Shown here piece after piece: positions 4,909 through 14,209 of a DNA stretch of 28,049 bases. The stretch spans positions 1-28,049 of the forward strand of contig CAKPFH010000015.1 in the NCBI GenBank assembly GCA_934153655.1. Reading direction: 5' to 3'. A program made the position numbers and the translations under genes. Below the pieces are notes generated by a model. That model did no database searches. It was not told the origin of the DNA and saw only the letters and a list, made by a program, of their open reading frames with translations. Origin of the DNA: an uncultured Bacilli bacterium. GTDB taxonomy: Bacteria > Bacillota_I > Bacilli_A > RF39 > UBA660. Positions within the stretch are counted from its first letter, which is position 1. Every line of letters begins with the position of its first letter.

Positions 4909-6310
4909 CTATCTCACCATCTAAACTAAAACTTTTAGCATCGGTTATTTTAACAGGAACTATTTTACCAATTAAACTAGTATCTCCTTTAAAATTAACT
5001 AATTTATTAGTTTCGGTGTAACCACATAGTTTTCCTTCTTTATCACTTAAACCATCTACTAAGACATTTTCAATTTTACCAAGCATTTTTAAATTAGCTT
5101 CTTTTGAGTATTTATTTACTAAATCATTTAAGCGATATAATCTTTGTTCTTTTTCTTCTAAAGTAACATTATCTTCTAATTTACTAGCAGGAGTATTTTC
5201 ACGTGGTGAATAGATAAATGTATAAGCACTATCATATTTACAATAATCAACAATATCTAAAGTGTCTTGAAAATCTTCTTCAGTTTCACCTGGGAAACCT
5301 ACAATGATATCGGTTGTTATACTAATATTTGGAATAGCTTTTAATTTATCAAATAATTCTTTATAAGATTCTTTAGTATAACGTCTTCCCATTAATTTTA
5401 AAATTTTATTACTTCCAGATTGAACTGGTAAATGAACATAGTTTAAAATATTTTGATTATTCTTTATAACTTCAACTAAATCATCAGTAAAATCCCAAGG
5501 ATGACTTGTTATAAATCTTATTCTTGGAATATTTAATTTACTAATATCTTTAAGTAAATCTGCTAAGAAATAATTATCATATAAATCTTTTCCATAAGCA
5601 TTTACATTTTGTCCTAAAAGAGTTATTTCTTGATAACCATTTTTAATTAATTCTTTTACTTCTTTTAAAATATCTTCTTTTTTCCTACTTCTTTGTTTTC
5701 CCCTTGTATAAGGAACTATACAATAAGTACAAAATTTATCACAACCATAAATAATGTTAATATAAGCTTTATATTTACTATCTCTTGTAAAAGGTATATC
5801 TTCAATGATATCTCCTTCTATACTTTTAACATCAATATTTAACTTTGATCCATCAAAGCCTTTTTCTACTAAAGTTGGTAATTCATCTAAATTATGCGTA
5901 CCAAATACAAAGTTTAGAAAACGATATTTTGCTAAAATTTCTTTAATAACGCCTTCTTCTTGAGCCATGCAACCACAAATTCCGGCAACAATAGATGGTT
6001 TGGTTTCTTTTAAATGTTTAATTCTTCCAAGAAGACCAAAAGCTTTATTGTGAGCATTTTCCCGAATTGAACAAGTGTTTAATAAAATTAAATCAGCATC
6101 TTCCATATCAAGAGTTTCAGTAAAAGACATTTCATTTAACATACCTTTTATATTCTCACTATCATGTTCATTCATTTGACAACCATAAGTTTTTAAAAAG
6201 AATTTCTTACCTTGTCCTATTTTTTTATATTTATCTTCTAAAGTAAAATTTCTTGTTTGAACCATTTCTTTAGTTCTTTTTCTTGCTTCATTATAATCTG
6301 GTCTATTCAT
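4901..6310 (-). CDS. miaB: tRNA-2-methylthio-N6-dimethylallyladenosine synthase MiaB
   Basis: This radical-SAM methylthiotransferase converts i6A37 to ms2i6A37 in tRNAs reading UNN codons. The N-terminal UPF0004 domain holds three cluster ligands (C44 in YGCQMN, C80 in NTCSIR, C114 in CGCMAQ). The radical-SAM CxxxCxxC is C190-C194-C197 in YGCDKFCTYC, and a TRAM-like C-terminal domain follows. Numbering is from ATG at 6310, chosen because GGAAGTG lies just upstream and the sequence then reads MNRPDYNEARKRT. An in-frame upstream ATG would add 17 hydrophobic residues not expected for the family. The two [4Fe-4S] clusters make it a client of the SUF genes at 9776-12863. It overlaps the ymcA-like gene downstream. 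Confidence 0.96.
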   Translation of the reverse strand: MNRPDYNEARKRTKEMVQTRNFTLEDKYKKIGQGKKFFLKTYGCQMNEHDSENIKGMLNEMSFTETLDMEDADLILLNTCSIRENAHNKAFGLLGRIKHLKETKPSIVAGICGCMAQEEGVIKEILAKYRFLNFVFGTHNLDELPTLVEKGFDGSKLNIDVKSIEGDIIEDIPFTRDSKYKAYINIIYGCDKFCTYCIVPYTRGKQRSRKKEDILKEVKELIKNGYQEITLLGQNVNAYGKDLYDNYFLADLLKDISKLNIPRIRFITSHPWDFTDDLVEVIKNNQNILNYVHLPVQSGSNKILKLMGRRYTKESYKELFDKLKAIPNISITTDIIVGFPGETEEDFQDTLDIVDYCKYDSAYTFIYSPRENTPASKLEDNVTLEEKEQRLYRLNDLVNKYSKEANLKMLGKIENVLVDGLSDKEGKLCGYTETNKLVNFKGDTSLIGKIVPVKITDAKSFSLDGEIVE

Positions 6311-6372
6311 AATATCACTTCCAACTTGTAATAATATACCATAAAATACTAATAAAAACAAGAAGTTTAGAG

Positions 6373-7203
6373 CTATTTAAGTTCTAAGCCTTCTTGTAAT
6401 TTCTTTTTCTCAGTTAAATAATTATCAGCATTTAAAGCTATTCCTATTGTAAATAAATAAGCTAGTAAATATACCCATACTAATAAAATTAAGATATTTG
6501 ATAAACTACCATAATAAACATTATAATTACTATAATTATTTAAATGATATGAATATATTCTTGATGTTATAAACCATGAAATAGTTGTAAACCAAGCTCC
6601 ATTATTAGCATATTTACTTTCTATTCTAATACTTGGAGCAATTGTATATAATAATTTAATTGATATAAACATTAATATTATAGAAAGTGGATATTTCAAA
6701 AAATGATAAACATTAGTTATTAACTCCATTCCTTTTTCAGTAAAATGATGATTTAAAAATTTAAAAATAGTATCACCAAAAACTGGAACAATTAACATAA
6801 ATGTTACAAGTCCAAATAAAATTATAACCATGAAAAATGATTTTACATAATTTTTTAAATTAGAAGTTGTAGCTTTATATAAAACATCACTTACTTGTAT
6901 AATTGCTCTACATCCTCCTGATACAAGCCATAAACTAAATATTATAAATAAGAATAAATTATAACTTGTACTAGTAACATTTAAAGCACTATCGATAATA
7001 TTTAAAACTGCATCTGGAATATTATTATCTAAAGCATTAATTATTTTAGTTACTTCAAAATTAGATCCGATTACACCTATTATTGAAAATATTGGTACTA
7101 TCATTAAAACAATATTAAAGGCTAAATGACCAGGTAAAGTTTTCATTTCTTCTAAGTTAATTAACTTAAATATTCTTTTTATATATTCTTTAAATCTATT
7201 CAT
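6373..7203 (-). CDS. YihY/BrkB-family integral membrane protein
   Basis: A 276-residue protein with about six predicted membrane helices and the family's conserved last segment, YGSLSNILILLVWVYLLAYL followed by GIALNA (about 230-258). The N-terminus has the typical PGHLAFNIVLMIVPIFS helix. Family members were once annotated as ribonuclease BN, which is not supported; their transport or structural role is uncertain. The ATG overlaps the TAA of the upstream GGDEF gene by one base (TAATG), so the two are translationally coupled. miaB starts 62 nt downstream. Confidence 0.88.
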   Translation of the reverse strand: MNRFKEYIKRIFKLINLEEMKTLPGHLAFNIVLMIVPIFSIIGVIGSNFEVTKIINALDNNIPDAVLNIIDSALNVTSTSYNLFLFIIFSLWLVSGGCRAIIQVSDVLYKATTSNLKNYVKSFFMVIILFGLVTFMLIVPVFGDTIFKFLNHHFTEKGMELITNVYHFLKYPLSIILMFISIKLLYTIAPSIRIESKYANNGAWFTTISWFITSRIYSYHLNNYSNYNVYYGSLSNILILLVWVYLLAYLFTIGIALNADNYLTEKKKLQEGLELK

Positions 7204-9248
7204 TAAAACTCACTTTTATCACTTTGCATATCAATCATAGCTTCACTAATAGCATCATCAATAGTTTTAATATTATCAAATATCATACTATAACCAACAC
7301 TTGCTCCAAAACCATATGGAAGATCAGTTAATTCTTTTCTCAACTTTTTAAGATATATATCTATTTGATTTTCACTATAACCTACTAAATATATTAAAAA
7401 TTCCGTTCCATCTGTTCTAACAATTTCGGTATTTTCAAGTTGGGTATTAACTAAAATACTAGCAACTCTAACTATTAAATTATCTCCTTTTTCTCGACCA
7501 TAGTTATCATTTATATATTTTAAATTATTAATATCAACAATAACAATTGTTTGAGGATATACTTTACTTAAATTCCATGAATCTATTTGTAAATTTAAAT
7601 AATTTCGATTCTTTAAAGAAGTTAACATATCGGTATATTTCTTTCTATCTTCTTTTTTAACTAATTTTAATTTATGACGATTTTTAAGTAAAATAATTAT
7701 TAATATAATCAAAATAATTGGTACTAAAATAATAGCTAATATTAATAAATATAATTCTTCAAAAGAAGTTTTTTCAAATATTGAAACATTTAAGTTATTA
7801 AAACCACTATTACGATATCTATAATAAGAATTAGTATTAATAACATAATTGAATAAACTATAGAAAGAACTATTAGATGATTTTACATTAAAAGTATAAT
7901 CATTACTCATAATATTTGTATATATTACTTCATAATCTTTTAATTCAGAATTTCTATAATAAGAATATACTTCTTTATCAAGAATAATTAAAGCATTGTT
8001 TTTAGAACTTTCTTTAACTAATTTTTTAATATTATCTTCTAATTTAATATTTACCATAGCTCCTGAATTTATATAATTATATAAAGAACCATAGTTTTTT
8101 AACATATAAGCATTTTTACCTTTTAATCCTTCAAAAGATGAAATAATATAATCATCACTTGTTTTAGCAAGAACAACATAGTTTTCAATAAATGAAGAAG
8201 TTGTTTTTAAATATTTATTATTTTCATAGTTTAAATAATCAAAGTAAATATCAACATCTCCTTTAGAAATTGCTTTTTCTAAGTCTTCTACGGTTTCATA
8301 TTTTTTATAAGTAAAATCTATATCAGTTAATCTTATTAACCTATTAATATATTCTGCAGCTACTCCTACTAATTTATTATTTCTAGTTACTTCATATGGA
8401 TAGTTTTCAACATAACCATAAACATAAGTTTTGCTTAATAAATCAGCTTTAGTTTTATCATTTATTTTTCTTTCAGATAAATAATAATTAAGAAGTAATT
8501 TGTTATAATCTGAAACATAATATTCTTTTTGCCAATAATTAAAATATTTTCTTATAATATTATTTAAATCTTTATTATTACTATCAAGGGTTAAAACTAT
8601 TTTTTTAGTCATATCAGTAAAAAAGTAATTTAAATAATATTCATCATTATTAATAGTATTTTCAAGAGATAAGATATTTGGTACTATTACCATATCAACT
8701 TCTGCATCATTTAAAGATTTAAACATAGCTTCCATGGTTACATGAGGACGATAAGTAACATTAGTAGCACTTTTTAAATAATAACTAATATTTGATTCTG
8801 AAGTACCAAGTACTCCTATTGTATAATTAGAAAAATCAGTTATTTGATTAATTTTAAGAGCTTTTTTAGAAACAGCTACATAGGAATCTTCAAAGATAAA
8901 TAATTGATTATTATCTAAGGGTTTGCTTCCATCTATTATTTCTATTTTATAACTTTTATCACTTGGAGTTTCTTCTTTTTTATAAGGTATTTTATTAAAT
9001 TGAAGTCCTGTCTCTTTGGAAACATAATCCAAAAAGTCAAATATCACACCAGTCCCGTTCATAGCATAGACAGAAACATCATTTAAAACATCAATATCTA
9101 TTACTTTTTCTCCATTTTCACTTAGCCATTTTTTATCATTTGAGGTTAATAAACTAGATTCTTTATAATAATAAAGAAAAAACAAAACTATAAAGGCAAG
9201 AATAGCAATTGATATTATTAAAATAAATATTCTCTTTTTATTTTTCAT
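7203..9248 (-). CDS. Membrane sensor with tandem periplasmic-binding-like domains and a degenerate GGDEF domain
   Basis: The 681-residue protein has an N-terminal membrane helix (about 5-25), an extracellular region of about 470 residues resembling two solute-binding (SBP_bac_3-like) domains, a second strong helix (about 500-525), and a cytoplasmic GGDEF-type domain. DMLTSLKNR and DINNLKYINDNYGREKGDN match conserved diguanylate-cyclase elements. The signature loop, however, reads RTDGTEF (611-617), so GG(D/E)EF has become DGTEF. The third position, a metal and catalytic acid, is Thr. Loss of cyclase activity is likely; GTP or nucleotide sensing is possible. The start is taken as ATG at 9248, six bases after GAAGGTG; an in-frame GTG lies within that ribosome site. 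It overlaps the upstream gene by 11 nt. Confidence 0.85.
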   Translation of the reverse strand: MKNKKRIFILIISIAILAFIVLFFLYYYKESSLLTSNDKKWLSENGEKVIDIDVLNDVSVYAMNGTGVIFDFLDYVSKETGLQFNKIPYKKEETPSDKSYKIEIIDGSKPLDNNQLFIFEDSYVAVSKKALKINQITDFSNYTIGVLGTSESNISYYLKSATNVTYRPHVTMEAMFKSLNDAEVDMVIVPNILSLENTINNDEYYLNYFFTDMTKKIVLTLDSNNKDLNNIIRKYFNYWQKEYYVSDYNKLLLNYYLSERKINDKTKADLLSKTYVYGYVENYPYEVTRNNKLVGVAAEYINRLIRLTDIDFTYKKYETVEDLEKAISKGDVDIYFDYLNYENNKYLKTTSSFIENYVVLAKTSDDYIISSFEGLKGKNAYMLKNYGSLYNYINSGAMVNIKLEDNIKKLVKESSKNNALIILDKEVYSYYRNSELKDYEVIYTNIMSNDYTFNVKSSNSSFYSLFNYVINTNSYYRYRNSGFNNLNVSIFEKTSFEELYLLILAIILVPIILIILIIILLKNRHKLKLVKKEDRKKYTDMLTSLKNRNYLNLQIDSWNLSKVYPQTIVIVDINNLKYINDNYGREKGDNLIVRVASILVNTQLENTEIVRTDGTEFLIYLVGYSENQIDIYLKKLRKELTDLPYGFGASVGYSMIFDNIKTIDDAISEAMIDMQSDKSEF

Positions 9249-9723
9249 TACTAGCACCTTCAGTTATTTCTCGATCTTTAGTAAAATACATAGTATCACT
9301 TGAATTATCTTTATAACCTATAATAGGAAAGTTATTTAAATCTTGATTTTCTTTTTTAACAAATACTTGTAATGTATAAAAAGATAATTCATCTTTAGTA
9401 AATAATTCGATTACACTACTAGCCATAGTTTTAGCATCATTTACACTAACTGTATCGTTAACGCTAATAATAACATTAATTATTTTCCCTTGTAAATTAG
9501 CTGTTGCTTTTAAAATATTTTCATTTTCTTCTAATTTACTACTTATAGATTTTAAAGTATCATCAGTTAAAGGATGATTCTTTATTCCATCCAATCTATC
9601 TCCATAAGCCGCTTTTGCTGTATCTGGTACTAAAATATTTTTAGCTTTAGCTCCTATAAATACTAAACCAATAAATATTAAAACGGCAATAATTGTATAT
9701 TTATTCTTTTTTATAAATTTCAT
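9238..9723 (-). CDS. Membrane-anchored extracytoplasmic protein of unknown function (161 aa)
   Basis: The N-terminus has a basic stretch then a hydrophobic helix (about 10-26, YTIIAVLIFIGLVFIGA) with no lipobox or clear cleavage site, so it is probably a signal anchor. The rest (about 45-140) alternates strands and helices, with the pattern of a small alpha/beta domain around ILKATANLQGKIINVIISVN. It is the first gene of the operon, with a promoter at 9747-9775 and a GGAGG ribosome site. It overlaps the degenerate-GGDEF sensor, so the two are likely made together and may act as one envelope sensory unit. Family not recognised. Confidence 0.75.
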   Translation of the reverse strand: MKFIKKNKYTIIAVLIFIGLVFIGAKAKNILVPDTAKAAYGDRLDGIKNHPLTDDTLKSISSKLEENENILKATANLQGKIINVIISVNDTVSVNDAKTMASSVIELFTKDELSFYTLQVFVKKENQDLNNFPIIGYKDNSSDTMYFTKDREITEGASNEK

Positions 9724-9746
9724 AAATCCTCCACTTTGATATAAGT

Positions 9747-9775
9747 ATTATACAATATTTTTTAATCTTAAGCAA
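9747..9775 (-). promoter_or_regulatory. Promoter of the sensor-yihY-miaB operon
   Basis: On the minus strand TTGCTT (9775-9770) and TATAAT (9752-9747) are 17 bp apart, and the first ATG is 24 bp beyond the -10 box. The -35 box abuts the sufU stop codon (9776), so readthrough from the suf operon is also possible. Confidence 0.75.
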
Positions 9776-10213
9776 CTAGTTGATATTTTCTATTTCAGAT
9801 ATTTTAATTGTTTTTTCTAAAGTTTGAAATGGTAAGGTTGCACATTTTTTTCTACTTGGTTGTTTAGCTATATTAGAATAAGCATTAAGTTCCCCTAAAT
9901 ATGCTTCATCATAACTATTTTCTTCAATCATATTATAGTATTCCCTCATAAGTGAAATAGCCTCTTCTTTGGTTTTACCAATTATTTTTCTTATCATGAT
10001 ACTAGTAGCACTAGTTGTAATTGCACAAGCCTCACCTTCAAAGTAAGCATCAATTATTTTTCCATCTTGAAATTTAACATATAAATCTATATTATCTATA
10101 CAAGACTCATTATGAGTATTAGCTTTTACATAACCTTCTTTATTCGCTAATCCTCGATGAAAGGGATTTTCAGCATTATCAACAATTATTTCTCTTCTTA
10201 AATTTGTATCCAT
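9776..10213 (-). CDS. sufU: SUF iron-sulfur cluster assembly protein SufU
   Basis: SufU is the zinc-bound sulfur-transfer partner that takes persulfide from SufS in Gram-positive SUF systems. The 145-residue protein keeps the zinc ligands: C38 and D40 (ESCIDNI), C63 (GEACAITTSATS) and C124 (RKKCATLPF). The Gly usually following the first ligand Cys is Ile here. The insertion that distinguishes SufU from IscU is present (about 80-110). The ribosome site AGAGGT precedes the ATG by six bases, and sufS ends 9 nt upstream. It is the last gene of the suf cluster. No terminator separates it from the next operon's promoter. Confidence 0.94.
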   Translation of the reverse strand: MDTNLRREIIVDNAENPFHRGLANKEGYVKANTHNESCIDNIDLYVKFQDGKIIDAYFEGEACAITTSATSIMIRKIIGKTKEEAISLMREYYNMIEENSYDEAYLGELNAYSNIAKQPSRKKCATLPFQTLEKTIKISEIENIN

Positions 10214-10222
10214 TTTCTACCT

Positions 10223-11416
10223 CTATAAAATTATTTCATATAAATCTTTATTATTTTTAAGTACTTCAATTAATTTATCTATTTCTTCTTTAGTATTATA
10301 TAAGTAAAAACTAATTCGGCAAGTATTTTTAATACCTAGTTCATCTTTAACCATTTTAGTACAATGATTACCAGCTCGAACAAAAATATGATAATGATTT
10401 AAATATCTTGATGTGTCTTCTGAGAAGATATTATCAATATTAAAAACAACAATACCAGAATCAGTGTTTTTATTGTAAACTGTTATATTATCAATACTTT
10501 TTAGTTTTTCTAATAAATAGTTTTTTAATTCTAGCTCGTGTTCATGAATTTTATTAATACCTATACTATTTAAATAATCAATACTAGCAGATAGTCCTAA
10601 AACGCCAGCAATATTTTGCGTTCCAGCTTCAAGTCTTAAAGGAAGAGTTTTATATTCAATTTCTTTAGTACTTTCAAAACGACTATTCATGCCTCCTCCA
10701 TAGAAGATTGGTTTCATTTTATCTAGATATATATATTTTCCATATAAAACTCCAGTTCCTGTTGGTCCTAACATTTTATGAGCTGAGAAAGCTAGAAAAT
10801 CAATATCATCTTCAATTACATCAGTTTTTATATGAGGAACACTTTGAGCTCCATCAACCACAATTAAACCATTATTTTCATGAATTAGTTTAGCTATTTC
10901 TTTAATTGGTCTAATATCACCTATTACATTGGTAATATAAGCAAGTGAGATTACTTTAGTTTTTTCAGTTATACAATTTTTAACTGTTTCTAAATCTACT
11001 TTTAAATCTTTTAAAGGAATATATTTAACAACTATACCTATTTCTTTTTCAAGTTCAAGCCATGGTAAGACATTACTAGCATGTTCTGCTTTCGTAATTA
11101 AAACTTCATCACCTTTTTGTAAATAATATTTCATAAAACCAAATACTATCATATTTAAAGACATTGTTGTACCACTAGTAAATATTATTTCTTTACTACT
11201 ACTAGCATTTATAAAATCTTTAACTTTATCACGAGTTTCTTCATATAAATAATCAACTTTTTGACTTAAATCATAATCACCTCGATGAGAATTAGCTGTA
11301 TATTTAGTATAATAATCAACTACTTTATTAACTACACTATTAGGTTTAAAAGTTGTTGCCCCATTATCAAAATAAATATAGTCATTATTTAACATTAAAA
11401 AATCATCACGATTCAT
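10223..11416 (-). CDS. sufS: Cysteine desulfurase SufS
   Basis: This PLP enzyme removes sulfur from L-cysteine and passes it to SufU. The 397-residue, type II desulfurase length fits. K214 in FSAHKMLGPTGTG is the PLP Schiff-base lysine, and C352 in RAGNHCTKM is the persulfide cysteine. The second His of the usual RAGHHC motif is retained and the first is Asn. ASNVLPW (113-119) and VVDGAQSVPH are also family-typical. The ribosome site GGGAGGTGA lies across the sufD stop codon, three bases before the ATG; the two genes are three bases apart and in the same frame, separated by a TGA stop. Confidence 0.95.
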   Translation of the reverse strand: MNRDDFLMLNNDYIYFDNGATTFKPNSVVNKVVDYYTKYTANSHRGDYDLSQKVDYLYEETRDKVKDFINASSSKEIIFTSGTTMSLNMIVFGFMKYYLQKGDEVLITKAEHASNVLPWLELEKEIGIVVKYIPLKDLKVDLETVKNCITEKTKVISLAYITNVIGDIRPIKEIAKLIHENNGLIVVDGAQSVPHIKTDVIEDDIDFLAFSAHKMLGPTGTGVLYGKYIYLDKMKPIFYGGGMNSRFESTKEIEYKTLPLRLEAGTQNIAGVLGLSASIDYLNSIGINKIHEHELELKNYLLEKLKSIDNITVYNKNTDSGIVVFNIDNIFSEDTSRYLNHYHIFVRAGNHCTKMVKDELGIKNTCRISFYLYNTKEEIDKLIEVLKNNKDLYEIIL

Positions 11417-11419
11417 ATT

Positions 11420-12121
11420 TCACCTCCCTATTTTATAATTTCTAATTGCATAAATAAACTTATACATGTCTATTTCTAAATCCATACCATTTAATAAGTT
11501 AGCTTTTAATAATAAACGATAAGCATCTTCTAAACTAATACCTCTTGATCTCAAATAATTAACTTCATTTAAAGAAAACTCTCCAATAAAAGCCGAATGA
11601 TTAGCAACTACATCTTTATTATCAATAATTAAATTAGGTATTATTTTACTATCAGATTTATTATCAAGATTAATAATTTTACTACTTTCTTCTAAAATAG
11701 AATTAGGACTATTCTTAGGAATAATACCATTCATTGTTAAATAAAATTTATTTAAAAGATTAACTCCATTAATAATTACTTTAGAAGTTGAAGTTTCTTC
11801 ATGATTAATATTAATTATATTATCAAGATCACAACTACTTAAAAAACTAGCAACGTATTTAATATTTGAAAATTTATTTAAATTAATATTTAAATTCATA
11901 CTAGTATCAAGAAGTAATTGGTTAACAACTAAATTACTATTTTCTTCTAATTTTAAATTTATTAAAAGATCTTTATTACTAACTAAAATACTTATTTTAG
12001 TTAGTATATCTTTTTTAACTATTATATTTATTTTAGAAGATTCTAGTATTTCAATGCTATAAGAATTACTTTCATCTATTATTAAATCATACTCTTTGGT
12101 ATCTATTAATATTTTATTCAT
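11420..12121 (-). CDS. sufD: Short SufD-like SUF scaffold protein
   Basis: The C-terminal third carries the SufB/SufD core: VANHSAFIGEFSLNEVNYL and then RSRGISLEDAYRLLLKA. The histidine equivalent to the functional SufD His is present (NHSAFIG). The cysteine found in SufB before QRGI is Leu here, so it is SufD-like. At 233 residues it is about half the usual SufB or SufD length and lacks most of the N-terminal helical domain. It sits between sufC (4-bp gap) and sufS (3-bp gap), so the family call is strong from context. No sufB follows sufU, unlike Bacillus sufCDSUB. Either sufB lies elsewhere or this compact protein is the only scaffold. Confidence 0.85.
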   Translation of the reverse strand: MNKILIDTKEYDLIIDESNSYSIEILESSKINIIVKKDILTKISILVSNKDLLINLKLEENSNLVVNQLLLDTSMNLNINLNKFSNIKYVASFLSSCDLDNIININHEETSTSKVIINGVNLLNKFYLTMNGIIPKNSPNSILEESSKIINLDNKSDSKIIPNLIIDNKDVVANHSAFIGEFSLNEVNYLRSRGISLEDAYRLLLKANLLNGMDLEIDMYKFIYAIRNYKIGR

Positions 12122-12125
12122 AACT

Positions 12126-12863
12126 TTATTCCTCAGTTATTGAAAATGACTGATAACCATTCTTTTCAATTTCTTTTGCAAGGGAATAATCACCTGATTC
12201 TACGATTGTACCATTATTCATTTTATGAACAAAATCTGGTTTGATGTATTCTAGTACTCTTGTATAATGAGTTATTATTAAAACTGAAGTATCTGGGTTT
12301 TTTTGTAAATATTTATTTAAATTAAGACAAACTATTTTTAAACTATCAACATCAAGTCCAGAATCTAATTCATCTAAAATAATAAATTTAGGTTTTAACA
12401 TCAATACTTGTAATATTTCATTTTTCTTTCTCTCACCACCAGAAAAACCAACATTAAAACTTCGATGAAGCATTTCTTTTGGCATTTTTAACTCTTGCAT
12501 ATCTTTTTCTATTTCTAAAGCAAATTCATATAAGCTTTTATGTCCTTTTGTATCAACACTTGCTTTTATTAACTCACTGCTAGTCAAGCCCGAAATAGAA
12601 ATAGGATTTTGATAAACTAAAAATATTCCTAGTCTACTTCTTTCATCAATTGTTAAATTATTTATTAAAGTGTTATTAGCAAAAATACTTCCCTTAATAT
12701 CAAAACCAGGATAACCCATGATTACCTTAGATAAAGTTGATTTACCTGTTCCATTAGGTCCCATAATAGCATGGATTTCTCCTTCTTTTATATTTAAGTT
12801 TAAATTATTTAAAATTTCTTTTTCTTTAACACTAACATATAAATTCTTTATTTCAATATGCAT
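12126..12863 (-). CDS. sufC: SUF system ATPase SufC
   Basis: A 245-residue ABC-type ATPase that powers cluster assembly on the SufB/SufD scaffold. Walker A is GPNGTGKST (35-43), the signature is the SufC-specific FSGGERKKNE (140-149) and Walker B is FIILDELDSGLD (160-171). The H-loop histidine is in IITHYTRVL. The ribosome site AAGGAGGG precedes the ATG. ffh ends 9 nt upstream, so sufC probably shares the ffh promoter. Confidence 0.95.
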   Translation of the reverse strand: MHIEIKNLYVSVKEKEILNNLNLNIKEGEIHAIMGPNGTGKSTLSKVIMGYPGFDIKGSIFANNTLINNLTIDERSRLGIFLVYQNPISISGLTSSELIKASVDTKGHKSLYEFALEIEKDMQELKMPKEMLHRSFNVGFSGGERKKNEILQVLMLKPKFIILDELDSGLDVDSLKIVCLNLNKYLQKNPDTSVLIITHYTRVLEYIKPDFVHKMNNGTIVESGDYSLAKEIEKNGYQSFSITEE

Positions 12864-12872
12864 AAACCCTCC

Positions 12873-14180
12873 TTAGAAAGGTAATTTCATATTACCATTC
12901 ATTATATTTTTAACCATTTTTTTATAATTATCAAATTGTTCTAATAGACGATTAACCTCACTTACAGATACTCCTGATCCTTTAGCAATTCTTGTTTTTC
13001 TACTAGCTTTTATAATACTAGGTTCTTTTTTCTCAGCCTCTGTCATTGAAAGAATAATTGCTTCAATTCTTGCTACTTGTTTTGGATCAATATTTAAATT
13101 AGTAAGTTCCATTTTTTTAGCACCAGGAATTAATTTTAATAAATTTTCAAGAGGTCCCATCTTTTTAATTTGTTTCATTTGATTTAAAAAATCATTTAAA
13201 TCGTATTTTCCTTTTTGAAGTTTTTTAATAGATGCTTCAGCTTCTTCTTCACTGATTGCTTCAGTTGCTTTTTCAACTAAAGAAACAATATCTCCCATAC
13301 CAAGAATTCTACTAGACATTCTTTTTGGATCAAATAATTCTAACCCATCCATTTTTTCACTTGTTCCCATAAATTTAATTGGAACATTGGTTAAATGTCT
13401 AACTGATAAAGCAACTCCACCTCTGGTGTCTCCATCAAGTTTAGTTAAAATAACTCCGGTTAAATCAACTTTTTCATTAAATCCTGTTATAACATTAATA
13501 GCATCTTGCCCCATCATAGAATCTATTACTAATAATATTTCTTGAGGATTAACTTTTTCTTTAATATTATGAAGTTCTTCCATTAACTCATCATCTATAT
13601 GTAAACGTCCAGCTGTATCAATTAAAACATAATCATACCCATTTTCCCTAGCATAATTAATAGCTGAATTACTAGTTTCAACTGGATTATTTAAACCATT
13701 TTCATAAACAAAAATATCTAATTCTTTTCCAAGTTGTTTTAACTGATCAATTGCGGCAGGACGATATACATCACAAGCAACCATCATTGGTTTTTTATGA
13801 TATTTTTTGCGAAGTAAATTAGCAAGCTTAGCAATCGTTGTTGTTTTTCCTGATCCTTGTAAACCTACTAACATTAAAACAGCAGGATTACCATCCATAT
13901 TTAAAGGAGCAAAATCTCCTCCTAATAATTCCGTTAATTCATCACTTACGATTTTAACAAATACTTCCCCTGGTTTTAAACTAGTTAAAACACTTTCTCC
14001 TAAAGCTTTTTCTTTTACTCTATTTGTAAATTCTTTTACTACTTTATAATTAACATCAGCTTCAAGTAAAGCAATTCTAACTTCTTTTACCATTTCTGAA
14101 ATATTATCTTCCGTTATTTTACCATATCCTTTAGCTTTATGTATAATATTTTGTAATCTATCTTGTAAACTCTCAAACAT
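12873..14180 (-). CDS. ffh: Signal recognition particle protein Ffh (SRP54)
   Basis: The 435-residue GTPase binds signal peptides and SRP RNA and delivers ribosomes to FtsY at the membrane. The order is N domain (1-90), G domain with GLQGSGKTTT (106-115), DTAGRLHID and TKLDGDTRGG, then M domain from about 300 with the RNA-binding segment RIAKGSGVSVSEVNRLL. The last helix is short and ends MKLPF, without the Met/Gly-rich tail seen in longer homologues. The ribosome site GTGAGGAG is six bases before the ATG, with an extended -10 promoter upstream. No ylxM gene precedes it. Its pairing with a suf operon is unusual. Confidence 0.97.
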   Translation of the reverse strand: MFESLQDRLQNIIHKAKGYGKITEDNISEMVKEVRIALLEADVNYKVVKEFTNRVKEKALGESVLTSLKPGEVFVKIVSDELTELLGGDFAPLNMDGNPAVLMLVGLQGSGKTTTIAKLANLLRKKYHKKPMMVACDVYRPAAIDQLKQLGKELDIFVYENGLNNPVETSNSAINYARENGYDYVLIDTAGRLHIDDELMEELHNIKEKVNPQEILLVIDSMMGQDAINVITGFNEKVDLTGVILTKLDGDTRGGVALSVRHLTNVPIKFMGTSEKMDGLELFDPKRMSSRILGMGDIVSLVEKATEAISEEEAEASIKKLQKGKYDLNDFLNQMKQIKKMGPLENLLKLIPGAKKMELTNLNIDPKQVARIEAIILSMTEAEKKEPSIIKASRKTRIAKGSGVSVSEVNRLLEQFDNYKKMVKNIMNGNMKLPF

Positions 14181-14200
14181 AATTTCTCCTCACTTAATCT

Positions 14201-14209
14201 ATTATATCA
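14201..14209 (-). promoter_or_regulatory. Extended -10 promoter of the ffh-suf operon
   Basis: TGATATAAT on the minus strand (14209-14201) is an extended -10 element 20 bp before the ffh ATG. No good -35 box is seen, which is common for extended -10 promoters. Confidence 0.65.

Noticed and set aside
6308..6361. An upstream ATG (6361) extending MiaB by 17 residues
   Set aside because: The added residues are hydrophobic and atypical for MiaB, while a good ribosome site precedes the ATG at 6310.
11407..11425. sufD and sufS are in the same frame, separated only by TGA; under genetic code 4 they would be one fused protein
   Set aside because: A strong ribosome site (GGGAGGTGA) sits at the junction, and Trp is TGG in conserved positions throughout, so the standard code and two separate proteins fit better.
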